A DNA stretch of 64,000 bases from Methyloversatilis discipulorum (GCF_000385375.1 NZ_ARVV01000001.1:3844001-3908000), one strand, 5' to 3'. Numbered from the stretch's first letter, positions 9,290-18,995 are shown. Notes: generated from the letters alone by a model not told the origin. Numbers and translations: made by a program.

Positions 9290-9670
9290 TCAGTCGATCA
9301 CCAGCACCGCATCGACCTCGACCAGCGCACCACGTGGCAGCGCCGCCACGCCGACCGCGGCACGCGCCGGGAAGGGCTGGTTGAAGTAGCGGGTCATCGC
9401 CTCATTCACCTTGGCGAAGTTGCCGAGGTCGGTCAGGAACACGTTCACCTTGACCGCGTTATCCAGCGTGGCGCCGGCCGCCGCGGCGACCGCCTTCAGG
9501 TTGTCGAACACGCGGGCGATCTGCGCGTCGATGCCGTCGGCCATGGTCATGGTGGCCGGATCGAGGCCGATCTGGCCCGACATGTAGACGGTGTTGCCGA
9601 CCTTGACCGCCTGCGAATAGGTGCCGATCGCGGCGGGTGCGTCGGGGGTCGAAACGATGGTGCGCGACAT
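9290..9670 (-). CDS. ridA: RidA family enamine/imine deaminase
   Basis: 126 residues, the typical YjgF/YER057c/UK114 length. Conserved features are [24 protein letters not shown], the [18 protein letters not shown] block and the end signature [19 protein letters not shown] containing the active-site Arg. RidA hydrolyses reactive 2-aminoacrylate-type enamines released by PLP enzymes. The start at 9670 is preceded by a GGAGA site. It lies directly upstream of recG on the same strand. Confidence 0.95.
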   Translation of the reverse strand: MSRTIVSTPDAPAAIGTYSQAVKVGNTVYMSGQIGLDPATMTMADGIDAQIARVFDNLKAVAAAAGATLDNAVKVNVFLTDLGNFAKVNEAMTRYFNQPFPARAAVGVAALPRGALVEVDAVLVID

Positions 9671-9786
9671 GCGAAGTCTCCGGAAGCGTTGTGAATGAAT
9701 GCTGCGCGGCATACCGGCCGCGGAAGGCCAGTGTGCCGGACGTCGCCGGATTATCGCGGATTCGGTGGCGATGGGGGCGTCGGCAC

Positions 9787-10536
9787 TCAGCGCGGCGCCG
9801 AAGCCGGCCGCAGCGCGGTCGGCGGCCCGCTGTCCATGCCGAGCGCGCGCAGGCGCTGCCGTGCCTGGTCGGCCTCGGCGCGCGACTTGAACGGCCCGAT
9901 GTGCACGCGCGCCTCGATCTGCGACGGAATGCCGTTCAGCGCAAGCCGGGCGCGGATCTCTTCGGCGTTGGCGACGTTGCTGAACACGCCCACCTGCACG
10001 ACATAACCGGAGCCGGCGACCGCCGGCGAACGGGCGATGGCCGGTGCCGGCTGCGGCGCGGCGTCGGCCGGCGCGGCGGCCGGCCTGGACGGCGCCGCGG
10101 CAGGGGGCGCTGCAGCGGAGGGCGCGGCACGGGGCGGCAGCGGCGCCCCCGGGCGCGCGGTCGATTCGGGCACCGCCGGTTCCGGCTGCGCAGCCGGCGC
10201 AGGCTGCGCATCGGTGGCGGCATCGGGCAGCGGCGGCGGCGTGTCCTGCATAGCCGCCGTCGTCGCGTCGACCGCCGGCGTTTCCTCGGGCGGCAGCGTC
10301 GGCAGGGCGGTGGCCTCCTCGGCCGCCGGCGTTTCGGCGGGCGGCGGCGTGACCGCGGCCACCGGTTCGTCGTCGGTCTCCGGGGCGCGGCGGCTGGCGT
10401 CGAACAGGGCCAGTCCGCCGATCAGCATCGCGATCAGGCCGCCAGCGACGATCACCCGGCGCAGCAGCGCACTGCGCTGTTCGGCCGCCTCCTGCTCGTC
10501 GTTGCCGCGCACGGTCACGCTGTCGGTCGCACTCAT
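9787..10536 (-). CDS. SPOR-domain inner-membrane protein
   Basis: 249 residues. A short cytoplasmic N-terminus is followed by one membrane helix ([18 protein letters not shown], about 28-45), a long Pro/Ala-rich periplasmic linker and a C-terminal SPOR domain starting [21 protein letters not shown] and ending [22 protein letters not shown] domains bind denuded peptidoglycan glycan strands, typically at the septum. Its ATG overlaps the stop codon of the DUF2802 gene (ATGA), so the two are translationally coupled. The low-complexity linker is usual for the family. Function beyond glycan binding is not evident. Confidence 0.88.
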   Translation of the reverse strand: MSATDSVTVRGNDEQEAAEQRSALLRRVIVAGGLIAMLIGGLALFDASRRAPETDDEPVAAVTPPPAETPAAEEATALPTLPPEETPAVDATTAAMQDTPPPLPDAATDAQPAPAAQPEPAVPESTARPGAPLPPRAAPSAAAPPAAAPSRPAAAPADAAPQPAPAIARSPAVAGSGYVVQVGVFSNVANAEEIRARLALNGIPSQIEARVHIGPFKSRAEADQARQRLRALGMDSGPPTALRPASAPR

Positions 10537-10991
10537 GTCCTGTCTCCCATGCCACGGCTCTGCGCCAGCGTACGTACCAGTTCGGCCTCGCCGACCGACA
10601 TGTCGCACTGTTCCGCGATGTCCTCGGCACTGAGGCCGCGCGCCGCCAGTGACAGCGCCTCGCTGTACTGCGGCGCGACCGGCGGCAGCTGATTGACGGT
10701 TTCGAGCCGGCGGCTGACGCCGTCCAGCCTGTCCTCGATCAGGTCGAGCCGGGTTTCCAGCGCCTGCATCAGCGGCGCCAGCCGGGCATCGAGCAGCATG
10801 TCGAGTTCGGCCTGCAGGTCCACCGGTGGGGGTGGCACGGGAGCCTCGGGTGCGGGCGGTGGTGCGGCTTCGGCGGTGCGGCGGGCGTTGAGCATGGACA
10901 GGCGCACCAGCGCATAGCCCATGTAGCCGGCAAGAATGACGAGCGCGACCAGCGCTGCTTCCTTCCAGCCGATTGCCGACAGATCGATCAA
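10533..10991 (-). CDS. DUF2802 family membrane-anchored protein
   Basis: About 152 residues. An N-terminal membrane helix ([18 protein letters not shown]) is followed by a Pro-rich stretch, a coiled-coil part with [18 protein letters not shown], and a C-terminal helix-turn-helix-like DUF2802 block ([31 protein letters not shown]). I place the start at the TTG at 10991 because it follows an AGCGGGGA site and no ATG is available before the helix. The stop overlaps the SPOR gene start by 4 nt. The C-terminal helices suggest a regulatory or scaffolding role; no activity can be assigned. Confidence 0.8.
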   Translation of the reverse strand: MIDLSAIGWKEAALVALVILAGYMGYALVRLSMLNARRTAEAAPPPAPEAPVPPPPVDLQAELDMLLDARLAPLMQALETRLDLIEDRLDGVSRRLETVNQLPPVAPQYSEALSLAARGLSAEDIAEQCDMSVGEAELVRTLAQSRGMGDRT

Positions 10992-11102
10992 ATCCCCGCT
11001 CCGTGTGGTCTGCGCGCGCGTCCGGCGCGTCGCTGCGTGCATGCAACGCCGCCGTGCGGCGTGTTGGCCCGGATAATAAGGCTTTTTCACTGGCACGCGC
11101 CC

Positions 11103-11852
11103 ATGCCGAGTTCCTTGCTGTTCCTGCTGAAGAAGACCGTGGCGGTGTTGCTGCTGCCGCCGACCAGCCTGCTGCTGATGGCCGTGCTCGGCCTGCTGCT
11201 GATGCGCCGCCACCGCCGGGCCGGCATGACGCTGGCCGCCACCGGGGTACTGACGCTGTATGCGTTGTGCCTGCCGGCGCTGGCCGGATGGCTGGAGCGC
11301 AGCACCTATTACAGCGGCGCGGCACAGCCATTGACCGGAGCCGGTGCCATCGTCGTACTCGGTGCAGGCACCGCCGACAACCTGGTGGACTATGACGGAC
11401 AGACGGTGAATGGCTGGGCGCTGGAGCGCGTGCGCGCCGGCGCACGACTGGCGAAGCGCACCGGCCTGCCGGTGCTGGTCAGCGGCGGCGTGGTGTGGGA
11501 CGGACGCCCGGAAGGCGAACTGATGCGCGAAGCGATGAGCGACTTCGGCGTGGACGTGCGCTGGGTCGAATCGGCCTCGCGCGACACCGCCGACAACGCG
11601 CGGCTGTCGGCGCTGCTGCTGCGCGACGCCGGGATCACCCGCGTCGCACTGGTGACGCATGCGATGCACATGCGTCGTTCGATGGAGGAATTCCGTCGTG
11701 CCGGACTGGACCCGGTCGCTGCGCCAACGATGATCCGCCGCCCCGGCACATGGGAATTCAGCGACTTCATCCCATCGTCGCGCGCGCTGCAGCAGTCCGG
11801 CTGGGCGCTGCACGAGTGGCTGGGCTGGCTGGCGCAGAAACTGCGCCCCTAG
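11103..11852 (+). CDS. YdcF/ElyC-type DUF218 membrane protein
   Basis: 249 residues with two N-terminal hydrophobic segments (about 5-32 and 42-62) and a periplasmic DUF218 domain: AIVVLGAGTADN, RVRAGARLAKRTGLPVLVSGG, ESASRDTADNARLSALLL and VALVTHAMHMRRSMEEF. The relative ElyC (E. coli YcbC) acts in envelope and peptidoglycan precursor metabolism. The ATG at 11103 was chosen over an in-frame upstream ATG at 11037 because the hydrophobic N-terminus begins there, although the binding site is weak. It is divergent from the DUF2802 gene and convergent with the SDR gene. Confidence 0.83.
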   Translation: MPSSLLFLLKKTVAVLLLPPTSLLLMAVLGLLLMRRHRRAGMTLAATGVLTLYALCLPALAGWLERSTYYSGAAQPLTGAGAIVVLGAGTADNLVDYDGQTVNGWALERVRAGARLAKRTGLPVLVSGGVVWDGRPEGELMREAMSDFGVDVRWVESASRDTADNARLSALLLRDAGITRVALVTHAMHMRRSMEEFRRAGLDPVAAPTMIRRPGTWEFSDFIPSSRALQQSGWALHEWLGWLAQKLRP

Positions 11853-11859
11853 CCCCTAA

Positions 11860-12600
11860 TTAGAGCTTGGTCCCGCCGCTGACGTCGATCACCTGACCGG
11901 TGGTCCAGGCGCCATCCGGGCCGACCAGGAAGGACACGACGCCGGCCACGCGGTCGGGCGTGCCGACGCCGGCCAGTGCCTGCATCGACTGCACCGCCTC
12001 CGCGCCGCCATTCTCCAGCAGACCGGTGGTGAGCCGCGTTTCGATCACGCCGGGCGCCACCGCATTGACGGTGATGCCGCGCTCGCCGAGCGACGCCGCC
12101 AGTTGCAGCGTCAGCACATCGACGAAGCCCTTGGTCGCCGAGTAGGCCGGAATGCCAGGAAAGGCAGTGCGGGCGACGATGCTGGACAGGTTCACGATGC
12201 GACCGCCGTCGCGCAGCTTGGGCAACAGGTATTTGGTGACGAAGAACAGCGAGCGCATGTTCACGTTCGACAGACGGTCGTAACTGCCTTCGCTCATGTC
12301 CTCGATCGCCTCGAAGGGCGCGATGCCGGCGTTGTTCACCAGCACGTCGATATGCGGTTCGGCCAGCGTGTCCGCCAGATACTGCGGCCCGTCGGACATC
12401 GACAGATCGGCCTGCAGCAGCGTGGCGCTGCCGCCTGCGCGTTCGATCGCCGCGCACACGTCGCGCGCCTCTGCGGCACCGTGGGCGTAATGGACGACGA
12501 CGTGAAAGCCGTCGCGTGCCAGGCGCTGCGCAATCGCCGCGCCGATGCCGCGCGAGGCGCCGGTGACCAGCGCGACACGGCGCTTCTTCGATGCAGACAT
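11860..12600 (-). CDS. Short-chain dehydrogenase/reductase (FabG-like)
   Basis: 246 residues with the classical SDR pattern: cofactor motif TGASRGIG, NNAG, the catalytic Ser in SSIV, the YSATK (Tyr-x-x-x-Lys) motif and a C-terminal VIDVSGG. An Arg after the glycine motif (ASRGIG) and the neutral HYAHGA at the end of beta-2 fit NADP(H) use, but specificity is not certain. It starts 20 nt after thiG in the lipA-thiS-thiG direction and is probably the last gene of that unit. Substrate unknown; a role with acetoin or diacetyl is possible from context only. Confidence 0.82.
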   Translation of the reverse strand: MSASKKRRVALVTGASRGIGAAIAQRLARDGFHVVVHYAHGAAEARDVCAAIERAGGSATLLQADLSMSDGPQYLADTLAEPHIDVLVNNAGIAPFEAIEDMSEGSYDRLSNVNMRSLFFVTKYLLPKLRDGGRIVNLSSIVARTAFPGIPAYSATKGFVDVLTLQLAASLGERGITVNAVAPGVIETRLTTGLLENGGAEAVQSMQALAGVGTPDRVAGVVSFLVGPDGAWTTGQVIDVSGGTKL

Positions 12601-12619
12601 GGTGATTCCTCCCTTATGT

Positions 12620-13426
12620 TTATTGGATGAGGCCGGTCTGCGGCGACGAGGCCGCGGCCCGGTAAGGCAGCTTTTCCATGCGGCCGGCGAGGAAGGCCTC
12701 GCGGCCGGCGATGACGCCGTGGCGCATCGCCGCGGCCATGCGCACCGGGTCGCGTGCGTGCGCGATGGCGGTGTTCATCAGCACGCCGTCGCAGCCCAGT
12801 TCCATCGCCACCGCGGCGTCCGACGCGGTACCGATGCCGGCGTCGACGATGACCGGCACCTTGGCGTCGTTGATGATGATTCCGATGTTCCACGGGTTCA
12901 GGATGCCCATGCCGGAACCGATCAGGCTGGCCAGCGGCATGATGGCCACACAGCCCATGCTTTCCAGCACGCGCGCCTGTATCGGGTCGTCCGAGCAATA
13001 GACCATGACGCGGAAGCCGTCGCGGATCAGCGTTTCGGCGGCGCGCAGCGTTTCCGGCATGTTGGGGTACAGCGACTTCGGATCGCCCAGCACTTCGAGC
13101 TTGATCAGGTCGTGGCCGTCGAGCAGTTCGCGCGCCAGGCGCAGCGTGCGCACCGCGTCGTCGGCGGTGTAGCAGCCGGCCGAATTGGGCAGCAGCGTGT
13201 AGCGCCCGGTCGGCAGCACGTCGAGCAGGCCGGGTTCGCCGTTGTTGCGGTTCAGCGGCGTGCGCCGGATCGCCACGGTGACGATATCGGCGCCGCTGGC
13301 GTCGAGCGCACGGGCGGTTTCGTCCAACGTGCGGTACTTGCCGGTGCCCACCAGCAGGCGCGACGCAAAGGGCTGGCCGCCGATCACGAGCGGATCGGTC
13401 AGCGGTGTAGCAGCGGGTGAATTCAT
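12620..13426 (-). CDS. thiG: Thiazole synthase
   Basis: 268 residues, normal ThiG length. Recognisable blocks are [12 protein letters not shown], the Schiff-base Lys region [29 protein letters not shown] and the phosphate-binding end [31 protein letters not shown]. ThiG condenses deoxyxylulose 5-phosphate, dehydroglycine and ThiS-thiocarboxylate into the thiazole phosphate of thiamine. The gene starts 3 nt after thiS, so the pair is co-translated. Its neighbour lipA and the nearby ThDP- and lipoate-dependent AcoABC suggest cofactor supply to acetoin cleavage. Confidence 0.97.
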   Translation of the reverse strand: MNSPAATPLTDPLVIGGQPFASRLLVGTGKYRTLDETARALDASGADIVTVAIRRTPLNRNNGEPGLLDVLPTGRYTLLPNSAGCYTADDAVRTLRLARELLDGHDLIKLEVLGDPKSLYPNMPETLRAAETLIRDGFRVMVYCSDDPIQARVLESMGCVAIMPLASLIGSGMGILNPWNIGIIINDAKVPVIVDAGIGTASDAAVAMELGCDGVLMNTAIAHARDPVRMAAAMRHGVIAGREAFLAGRMEKLPYRAAASSPQTGLIQ

Positions 13427-13429
13427 GGT

Positions 13430-13648
13430 CTAGCCGCCTCCGACGGCGATGACGATTTCGACGCGGTCGCCCGGGCTCAGCGCCGCATGGTCGAACACGC
13501 TGCGCGGCACGATTTCGCCGTTGCGCTCGACCGCGATGCGCTTGCCGCGCAAGGCCATGCGGTCGAGCAGATCGCCCACCGTGCGCGCATCGTCGAGCGG
13601 CTCGTGCTGGCCGTTCACGATGACGGTGTGGGCGCTGGCGTCAGCCAT
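13430..13648 (-). CDS. thiS: Sulfur carrier protein ThiS
   Basis: 72 residues with a beta-grasp pattern ([50 protein letters not shown]). The C-terminal Gly-Gly needed for adenylation by ThiF and thiocarboxylate formation is present; it ends GGG, one Gly more than the minimal motif. The start is the ATG at 13648; an in-frame ATG three codons earlier (13657) is equally possible. Both lie inside the 3' end of lipA, whose stop is at 13641. It precedes thiG by 3 nt. Confidence 0.92.
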   Translation of the reverse strand: MADASAHTVIVNGQHEPLDDARTVGDLLDRMALRGKRIAVERNGEIVPRSVFDHAALSPGDRVEIVIAVGGG

Positions 13649-14591
13649 GGTGCTCATGCGCGGCGTGCAGCACGTCGGCGCGGTAGGACGAACGCACCAG
13701 CGGGCCGGCGGCGACTTCGCTGAAACCCAGTTCGAGCGCGATGGCACGCAGCGCATCGAAGCGCTCCGGCGTGATGTACTCGATCACCGGCAGATGGGCC
13801 GGCGACGGTCGCAGGTACTGGCCCAGCGTCAGCAGGTCGCAGCCGTGCGCGCGCAGGTCGCGCATCACCTCGACCACTTCCGCCTCGGTTTCGCCGAGCC
13901 CCAGCATCAGGCCGGTCTTGGTCGGCACGCCGGGGAAGCGCTGGCCGAAGTCGCGCAGCAGCCTGAGCGAACCTTCGTAGTTCGCGCCCGGCCTGACCTC
14001 GCGGTACAGGCGGGGCACGGTTTCCATGTTGTGGTTGAACACGTCCGGCGGCGACACCGCCAGCGCGTCCAGTGCGGCCGCCTCGCGGCCGCGGAAATCG
14101 GGGGTGAGCACCTCGATCGTGATGTCGGGGCTCAATGCGCGGATGTCGGCCATGCACTGCGCGAAATGCGCCGCGCCGCCATCGCGCAGGTCGTCGCGGT
14201 CCACCGAGGTGATGACCACGTAGCGCAGCTTCATCGCCGCCACCGTGCGCGCCAGGCGCTGCGGTTCGTCGGCATCGGGCGGCAGCGGCCGGCCGTGCGA
14301 CACGTCGCAGAAGGGGCAGCGGCGCGTGCAGATGGCGCCGAGAATCATGAAGGTCGCCGTGCCGCGGCCGAAGCACTCGCCGATGTTCGGGCAGGCCGCT
14401 TCCTCGCACACGGTGTGCAGCGCGTGTTCGCGCAGCACGCCCTGCAGCGCGCGCACCGCTGGCGTGTCCTGGTCGCGGCCGCGCAGCCAGGCGGGCTTGG
14501 TCGGCGAGGCGACATCCTCGCGCACCTTGACCGGAATGCGGGCGAGCTTGTCGCGTCCGCGCAGGCCTTCGCCTGCAACAGCTGTGCTCAT
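13641..14591 (-). CDS. lipA: Lipoyl synthase
   Basis: 316 residues. Two [4Fe-4S] clusters are indicated: the auxiliary motif [12 protein letters not shown] (about residues 62-73) and the radical-SAM motif CTRRCPFC (about 88-95). Family blocks [38 protein letters not shown] and [10 protein letters not shown] are present. LipA inserts two sulfurs into octanoyl-domains of lipoate-dependent enzymes. It lies 56 nt after acoC but is separated from it by an intrinsic terminator, and overlaps thiS. Its location next to the lipoyl-bearing AcoC suggests dedicated supply of lipoate. Confidence 0.97.
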   Translation of the reverse strand: MSTAVAGEGLRGRDKLARIPVKVREDVASPTKPAWLRGRDQDTPAVRALQGVLREHALHTVCEEAACPNIGECFGRGTATFMILGAICTRRCPFCDVSHGRPLPPDADEPQRLARTVAAMKLRYVVITSVDRDDLRDGGAAHFAQCMADIRALSPDITIEVLTPDFRGREAAALDALAVSPPDVFNHNMETVPRLYREVRPGANYEGSLRLLRDFGQRFPGVPTKTGLMLGLGETEAEVVEVMRDLRAHGCDLLTLGQYLRPSPAHLPVIEYITPERFDALRAIALELGFSEVAAGPLVRSSYRADVLHAAHEHHG

Positions 14592-14603
14592 GATGGAATC
14601 CGT

Positions 14604-14637
14604 AAAAATGGCCGCCGCAGGAGAGGCTGCGGCGGCC
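14604..14637 (-). terminator. Intrinsic terminator between acoC and lipA
   Basis: Perfect 11-bp stem GGCCGCCGCAG/CTGCGGCGGCC (14610-14620 with 14627-14637), 6-nt loop, followed on the minus strand by A and five T (14608-14604). It should end most acoXABC transcripts, so lipA-thiS-thiG is expressed by read-through or from its own promoter. Confidence 0.88.
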
Positions 14638-14646
14638 GGTGGTGCA

Positions 14647-15759
14647 TCAGCCGATGAACTCGCCGATCAGCTTGTTCACTTCGCCTGCCGCTTCGAGCTG
14701 GACCATGTGGCCCTGGCCCGGCATCACCTTCACGGTCGCGCCCGGGATCGCCGTGGCGTGAGAGGACGGGATGACACGGTCGTTTTCGCCCCAGATCACC
14801 AGCGTCGGCTTGCCGGCCGCGGCCGAAGCAAGCTGCTCGGCCTGACGGCCGCCGGCGAACAGGCCGCCGGCCAGCGTTGCGAGCGCGCTGTCGACGCCTT
14901 CGAGGCGCTTGAACTTGAGCATGTCGTCGATCATCGAGCGGGTGACCAGCGACTCGTCGGAGTACAGCTGCGCCAGCACCGGCTTCAGCGCGTTGCGCGA
15001 AGCGGCGGCGACGAAGCCGTCGATGTAGGCACCGTTGATCTCGTTGCCCAGACCGGCGCTGGCGATCAGCGACAGCGACTTCACCTTGTTCGGCGCGCGC
15101 TTGGCGATCGCCAGGCAGACGCCGCCGCCCATCGAGTGGCCGGCCAGGTGGGCGCACTCGAGACCGACTGCGTCCATGAAGCCGATGACGACTTCAGCCA
15201 GACCGTCGAGCGAGGCGATGCCGGTCACCTTGGTCGTGCTACCGTGACCCGGCAGGTCGAGCGCATACACCGCACGCGACTCGGACAGCGGCGAGTGGTT
15301 GAACAGCCAGTTGTTCAGATCGCCACCGAAGCCATGGACCAGCAGCAGCGGGTCCTTGCCGGCCACGTCCTCGCCCAGCTTGAGGTAGCGCACCTCGACA
15401 TTGCCGACCTTGACCGTCTGCGTCTGCGGACCGGAGTCAGCGTCGTCGGCGGACGGCGGCACGAACTCGGCCTGGAAGCGGGCGATCACCGCATCGATCT
15501 CGGCGTCGGAAGCTCCCTTGTCGGCGACGATGCCGAGCAGCGCACCGACCGGCAGCACTTCGTCCGGCTGGGCGACCTGACGGCGCAGCACGCCGGACAC
15601 CGACGCCTCGACGGCACCGGAAATCTTCTCGCTCTCGACCTCGATGATTTCCTCACCCGGGTCTATCGTGTCACCGACTTCCTTCAGCCAAAGGTTGACC
15701 TTCCCCTCCTGCATGGAAAGGCCCCACTTGGGCATGGTGACGGTATGGATTGCGGACAT
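14647..15759 (-). CDS. acoC: Acetoin dehydrogenase E2 (dihydrolipoyl acetyltransferase)
   Basis: 370 residues. An N-terminal lipoyl domain has the lipoylated Lys45 in ESEKISG. A short Ala/Asp-rich linker leads to an alpha/beta-hydrolase fold domain with [10 protein letters not shown], the nucleophile elbow GHSMGGG and the late Asp/His region WGENDR and GQGHM. This lipoyl plus hydrolase-fold architecture is characteristic of AcoC, which transfers the acetyl group from acetoin to CoA and differs from pyruvate-type E2s. The stop/start overlap TGATG couples it to acoB. No E3 (acoL/lpd) gene lies in the cluster, so a general dihydrolipoamide dehydrogenase must serve. Confidence 0.95.
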   Translation of the reverse strand: MSAIHTVTMPKWGLSMQEGKVNLWLKEVGDTIDPGEEIIEVESEKISGAVEASVSGVLRRQVAQPDEVLPVGALLGIVADKGASDAEIDAVIARFQAEFVPPSADDADSGPQTQTVKVGNVEVRYLKLGEDVAGKDPLLLVHGFGGDLNNWLFNHSPLSESRAVYALDLPGHGSTTKVTGIASLDGLAEVVIGFMDAVGLECAHLAGHSMGGGVCLAIAKRAPNKVKSLSLIASAGLGNEINGAYIDGFVAAASRNALKPVLAQLYSDESLVTRSMIDDMLKFKRLEGVDSALATLAGGLFAGGRQAEQLASAAAGKPTLVIWGENDRVIPSSHATAIPGATVKVMPGQGHMVQLEAAGEVNKLIGEFIG

Positions 15760-16769
15760 CAGCGATACTCCTTGACCTTCATCACGGCTTCTTCGATGCG
15801 TGCCGGACTGGGGATGTAAAGATCTTCAAGCGAAGCGGCGAACGGCACCGGAACGTGCGGTGCAGTCACCATCTGGATCGGCGCCTTGAGCGCGCCGAAA
15901 GCTTCCTGCGCGACGATGGACGAGATGTCCGACGCCATGCTGCAGCGGGGGTTGGATTCATCGACGACGACCAGGCGACCGGTGCGCTCGACGCTTTCGA
16001 GAATCGTGTCGGTGTCGAGCGGCGAGGTCGTGCGCGGATCGATGATTTCGCACTGGATGCCCTTCTTACGCAGGTTGCCGGCGGCTTCCTTCGCGTAATG
16101 CACCATGCGGCCCATCGCGACGATGGTCACGTCGTCGCCTTCCTGCACCACGGCGGCTTCGCCGAAGGGGACGATGTAGCTCTCGGCCGGCACGTCGCCT
16201 TCCATCGTGTAGAGCGCCTTGTGCTCCAGGAAGATGACCGGGTCATTGTCGCGGATCGACTGGATCAGCAGGCCCTTGGCGTCGTACGGGTTCGACGGGA
16301 TGACCACCTTCAGGCCGGGGATGTGCGTGAACACGTTGTACAGGCACTGCGAGTGCTGGGCGGCAGCGCGGAAGCCGGCGCCGTACATCGCGCGGATGAC
16401 GACCGGGGTCTTGGCCTTGCCGCCGAACATGTACTTGAACTTGGCAGCCTGGTTGAAGATCTGGTCGAAGCAGACGCCCATGAAGTCGATGAACATCAGC
16501 TCGGCGACCGGACGCAGGCCGTTGCAGGCGGCACCGACGGCGGCGCCGACGTAGCCCGATTCGGAGATCGGGGTGTCGAGCACGCGGCCCGGGTGCTTCG
16601 CGTACAGGCCCTTGGTCACGCCGAGCACGCCGCCCCAGGCGTCCTGCTCGCCGGGCGAACCTTCGCCACCGGCGACGTCCTCACCCATGATGATGACGCT
16701 CGGGTCGCGCGACATTTCCTGATCCAGCGCCTCGTTGATGGCCTGCTGGTAAGTGATCTTTCTTGCCAT
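15759..16769 (-). CDS. acoB: Acetoin dehydrogenase E1 beta subunit
   Basis: 336 residues with transketolase-pyrimidine features: INEALDQEMSRDPSVIIMGEDVAGGEG, TPISESGYVGAAVGAA, and the C-terminal domain DPRTTSPLDTDTILESVERTGR-LVVVDE. It pairs with AcoA to form the thiamine-diphosphate enzyme that cleaves acetoin into acetaldehyde and a ThDP-bound acetyl-level unit passed to AcoC. It starts 32 nt after acoA with an AGGAGAA site and overlaps acoC by 1 nt (TGATG). Confidence 0.95.
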   Translation of the reverse strand: MARKITYQQAINEALDQEMSRDPSVIIMGEDVAGGEGSPGEQDAWGGVLGVTKGLYAKHPGRVLDTPISESGYVGAAVGAACNGLRPVAELMFIDFMGVCFDQIFNQAAKFKYMFGGKAKTPVVIRAMYGAGFRAAAQHSQCLYNVFTHIPGLKVVIPSNPYDAKGLLIQSIRDNDPVIFLEHKALYTMEGDVPAESYIVPFGEAAVVQEGDDVTIVAMGRMVHYAKEAAGNLRKKGIQCEIIDPRTTSPLDTDTILESVERTGRLVVVDESNPRCSMASDISSIVAQEAFGALKAPIQMVTAPHVPVPFAASLEDLYIPSPARIEEAVMKVKEYR

Positions 16770-16801
16770 TCTGTTTTCTCCTGTCAGCGTATGGCGCGGG
16801 T

Positions 16802-17776
16802 TCAGTAAGAGATGTAGACGTCGGCCATCAGGGCCTCGGGCGGCGGCAGCGGGTCAGCCTTCGCCTTTACCACTGAGTCGTCGATCATCGTCTTAACTTC
16901 GCGGTCGATGGCTTCGATGTCGGCCATGGTCAGTTCGCCGCGCGACGTCACGCGCTTGGCGAACTGCATCAGGCAATCCTTGGTTTCGCGCAGCTTCTGC
17001 ACTTCGCCCGGTGCGCGGTAGGTCTGCTGGTCGCCTTCGAAGTGGCCGTAGTAGCGCGACAGCTTCACTTCGAGCAGGGTCGGGCCGCCGCCTTCGCGGG
17101 CGCGCTTGATCGCCTCGCCGGCCGCTTCGTACACCGCGAAGAAATCGAAACCATCGACGATGACGCCCGGCATGCCGAAGGCACTGGCGCGGTCGGCGAT
17201 GTTCTCGACAGCCACCGAGAAGGTGCTCGAGGTCGCTTCCGCGTAGCCGTTGTTCTCGGCCACGAAAATGACCGGCAGCTTCCACACCGAAGCGAGGTTC
17301 ATCGCTTCGAAAATGGTGCCCTGGTTGGACGCGCCGTCGCCGAAGAAGCACACGCCGACGTTGTTCTCACCGCGGATCTTGGACGCGAGTGCGGTGCCGC
17401 AGATCAGCGGGCCACCGCCACCGACGATGCCGTTGGCGCCGAGCATGCCCACCTCGAGGTCGGCGATGTGCATCGAGCCGCCCTTGCCCTTGCAGGTACC
17501 GGTGGCCTTGCCCCAGATCTCGGCCATCATGCCGACGGGATCAACGCCCTTGGCGATGCAGTGGCCGTGACCGCGGTGGGTCGAGGCGATGTAGTCGTTG
17601 CGGTTGAGGTGCATGCAGATGCCGGTCGCCGAAGCTTCCTCGCCCGCATACAGATGGACGAAACCGGGGATTTCGCCGGTGGCGAAATCGACGTGCACGC
17701 GCTCCTCGAAATCGCGGATGGTGCGCATGGTCCGGTAAGCCTGCAGAAGGGCTTCCCTGTTCAAAGGACTGGTCAT
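16802..17776 (-). CDS. acoA: Acetoin dehydrogenase E1 alpha subunit
   Basis: 324 residues. The ThDP-binding motif GDGASNQGTIFEAMNLASVW-KLPVIFVAENN is complete (GDG...NN), preceded by STHRGHGHCIAKG and GKGGSMH. The start at 17776 follows an AAAGAGGAGC site and overlaps the stop codon of a 48-codon ORF (ATGA). Upstream in-frame codons exist but would run through that ORF and acoX. With AcoB it forms the E1 component of acetoin cleavage. Confidence 0.95.
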   Translation of the reverse strand: MTSPLNREALLQAYRTMRTIRDFEERVHVDFATGEIPGFVHLYAGEEASATGICMHLNRNDYIASTHRGHGHCIAKGVDPVGMMAEIWGKATGTCKGKGGSMHIADLEVGMLGANGIVGGGGPLICGTALASKIRGENNVGVCFFGDGASNQGTIFEAMNLASVWKLPVIFVAENNGYAEATSSTFSVAVENIADRASAFGMPGVIVDGFDFFAVYEAAGEAIKRAREGGGPTLLEVKLSRYYGHFEGDQQTYRAPGEVQKLRETKDCLMQFAKRVTSRGELTMADIEAIDREVKTMIDDSVVKAKADPLPPPEALMADVYISY

Positions 17777-17919
17777 GAGTGCTCCTCTTTGTTGTGGACA
17801 GAAATGCCCGCGGTTCTCCGGCAGCTGCGGGCGGATGGCTGATCGAGCCTGGGGCGGAGCGCGGCGCCGTCGTTGGCGCCGGCTCCGTGGAGAGCGATGA
17901 AGGGGAGCGCGCGCGTCAT
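17773..17919 (-). CDS. Possible 48-residue protein between acoX and acoA
   Basis: This open frame fills the whole 140-nt gap between acoX and acoA. Its ATG (17919-17917) overlaps the acoX stop as ATGA, and its TGA (17775-17773) overlaps the acoA start as ATGA. The peptide begins MTRALPFIALHGAGAND and ends HNKEEHS; it has no recognisable domain or signal. It may be a real small protein, a coupling device that carries ribosomes from acoX to acoA, or chance. The end of the frame contains acoA's ribosome binding site, so purely regulatory translation is plausible. Confidence 0.35.
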   Translation of the reverse strand: MTRALPFIALHGAGANDGAALRPRLDQPSARSCRRTAGISVHNKEEHS

Positions 17920-18959
17920 GCGGCACCTCCCGCGTAGTGGCGCAGCAGTCGGTGCTGCGCCGCGTGGGTGAGCGTGGCGGCGACGTCGATGGTCTGCGGG
18001 CCGTTCGGGTCGAGGCTGATTTCGATGCGGCTGCCGGTGTGAAACTCGATCTCGCGCTCGCCATCGAGTGCGATGGTTCCGCTGCGACCGGTCAGCACCA
18101 CCGGTTCGTGCGGCGACAGATGCGCGTAGTCGCGCACCCCGACTTCGGCCACCAGGCCGGGCGCGATTGCCGCATGCACGCGGCGCGGCGTATCGCCGGT
18201 CGGCGCGCAGCGCACGTGCAGGCCGTGTGCTGCGGCGCGCGTGACAGGTTCGAGCTGACCGGCGATGGCCGACAGGCCGATGCCGTCGGCGGCGGCGAAG
18301 GTGACGAACAGCTCCTCGACCAGCGCGCTGTCCCAGACCGCACGCGAGCCCACGTACTCATGACCGGTGAAGCAGGCGTCGACCAGCGCGATGTCGTCGC
18401 GGTCGTCGCAGCGCACGCGCAGCAGCTTGTTGCGGCGCAGGCCGGCCGCGGCCGGCACCGCGCCGGTCGCGATCAGGCCGGCGGCCAGTCCGGCCACCGT
18501 GGCCTCGCGCATTTCCGGAAAGGCGTTGTTGGTGCCGGTCGACAGCGCCAGCAGCGGCACCTGGCCGCAGCGCTTGGCCACCGCGCGGTGAGTGCCGTCG
18601 CCGCCGAGCACGATGATGGCGGACACACCCGCCGCGCACATCGCCTCGGTGGCATGCAGCGTGTCGTCGATCGATTCGGACACGGTCATGTCGATGAAGC
18701 GAACGCGCCGCCCTTCGGTCGACCGGCCGTCGAGACCGAGCGCGCGATACACCAGGCCGGAGATCGAGCCCTTGTCCGGCATGAGCAGCACGTGCTCGAC
18801 ACCGGCCGCTTCGAGGCCGGCGATGGCGCGCACGATCATGCTGGCCTTCTCCGCGTTCGGGAACACCGAAGCGCGTGAGGTCAGACGACGGATGTCCCTG
18901 CCCGATGCCGGGTTGGCAATGATGCCGACGCTGACCGGGGGGGAAGAACTGGGCGACAC
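17916..18959 (-). CDS. acoX: Acetoin catabolism protein AcoX
   Basis: About 347 residues with an ATP-NAD-kinase-like fold: VSVGIIANPASGRDIRRL, the glycine motif IIVLGGDGTHRAVAK and LLALSTGTNNAFPE. AcoX accompanies acoABC in many bacteria; its exact role is unproven. An ATG at 18995 is in frame, but it would lie upstream of the start predicted from the sigma-54 promoter at 18996-19011 (about 18985). I therefore prefer the GTG at 18959, which has AGGAG at 18974-18970, although the spacing is long (10 nt). First gene of acoXABC. Confidence 0.88.
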   Translation of the reverse strand: MSPSSSPPVSVGIIANPASGRDIRRLTSRASVFPNAEKASMIVRAIAGLEAAGVEHVLLMPDKGSISGLVYRALGLDGRSTEGRRVRFIDMTVSESIDDTLHATEAMCAAGVSAIIVLGGDGTHRAVAKRCGQVPLLALSTGTNNAFPEMREATVAGLAAGLIATGAVPAAAGLRRNKLLRVRCDDRDDIALVDACFTGHEYVGSRAVWDSALVEELFVTFAAADGIGLSAIAGQLEPVTRAAAHGLHVRCAPTGDTPRRVHAAIAPGLVAEVGVRDYAHLSPHEPVVLTGRSGTIALDGEREIEFHTGSRIEISLDPNGPQTIDVAATLTHAAQHRLLRHYAGGAA

Positions 18960-18995
18960 GACGATGCGACTCCTGAACGAGGTTTGAGCCCTCAT

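Noticed and set aside
7161..9389. A 742-codon open frame on the + strand
   Set aside because: Antisense shadow of recG.
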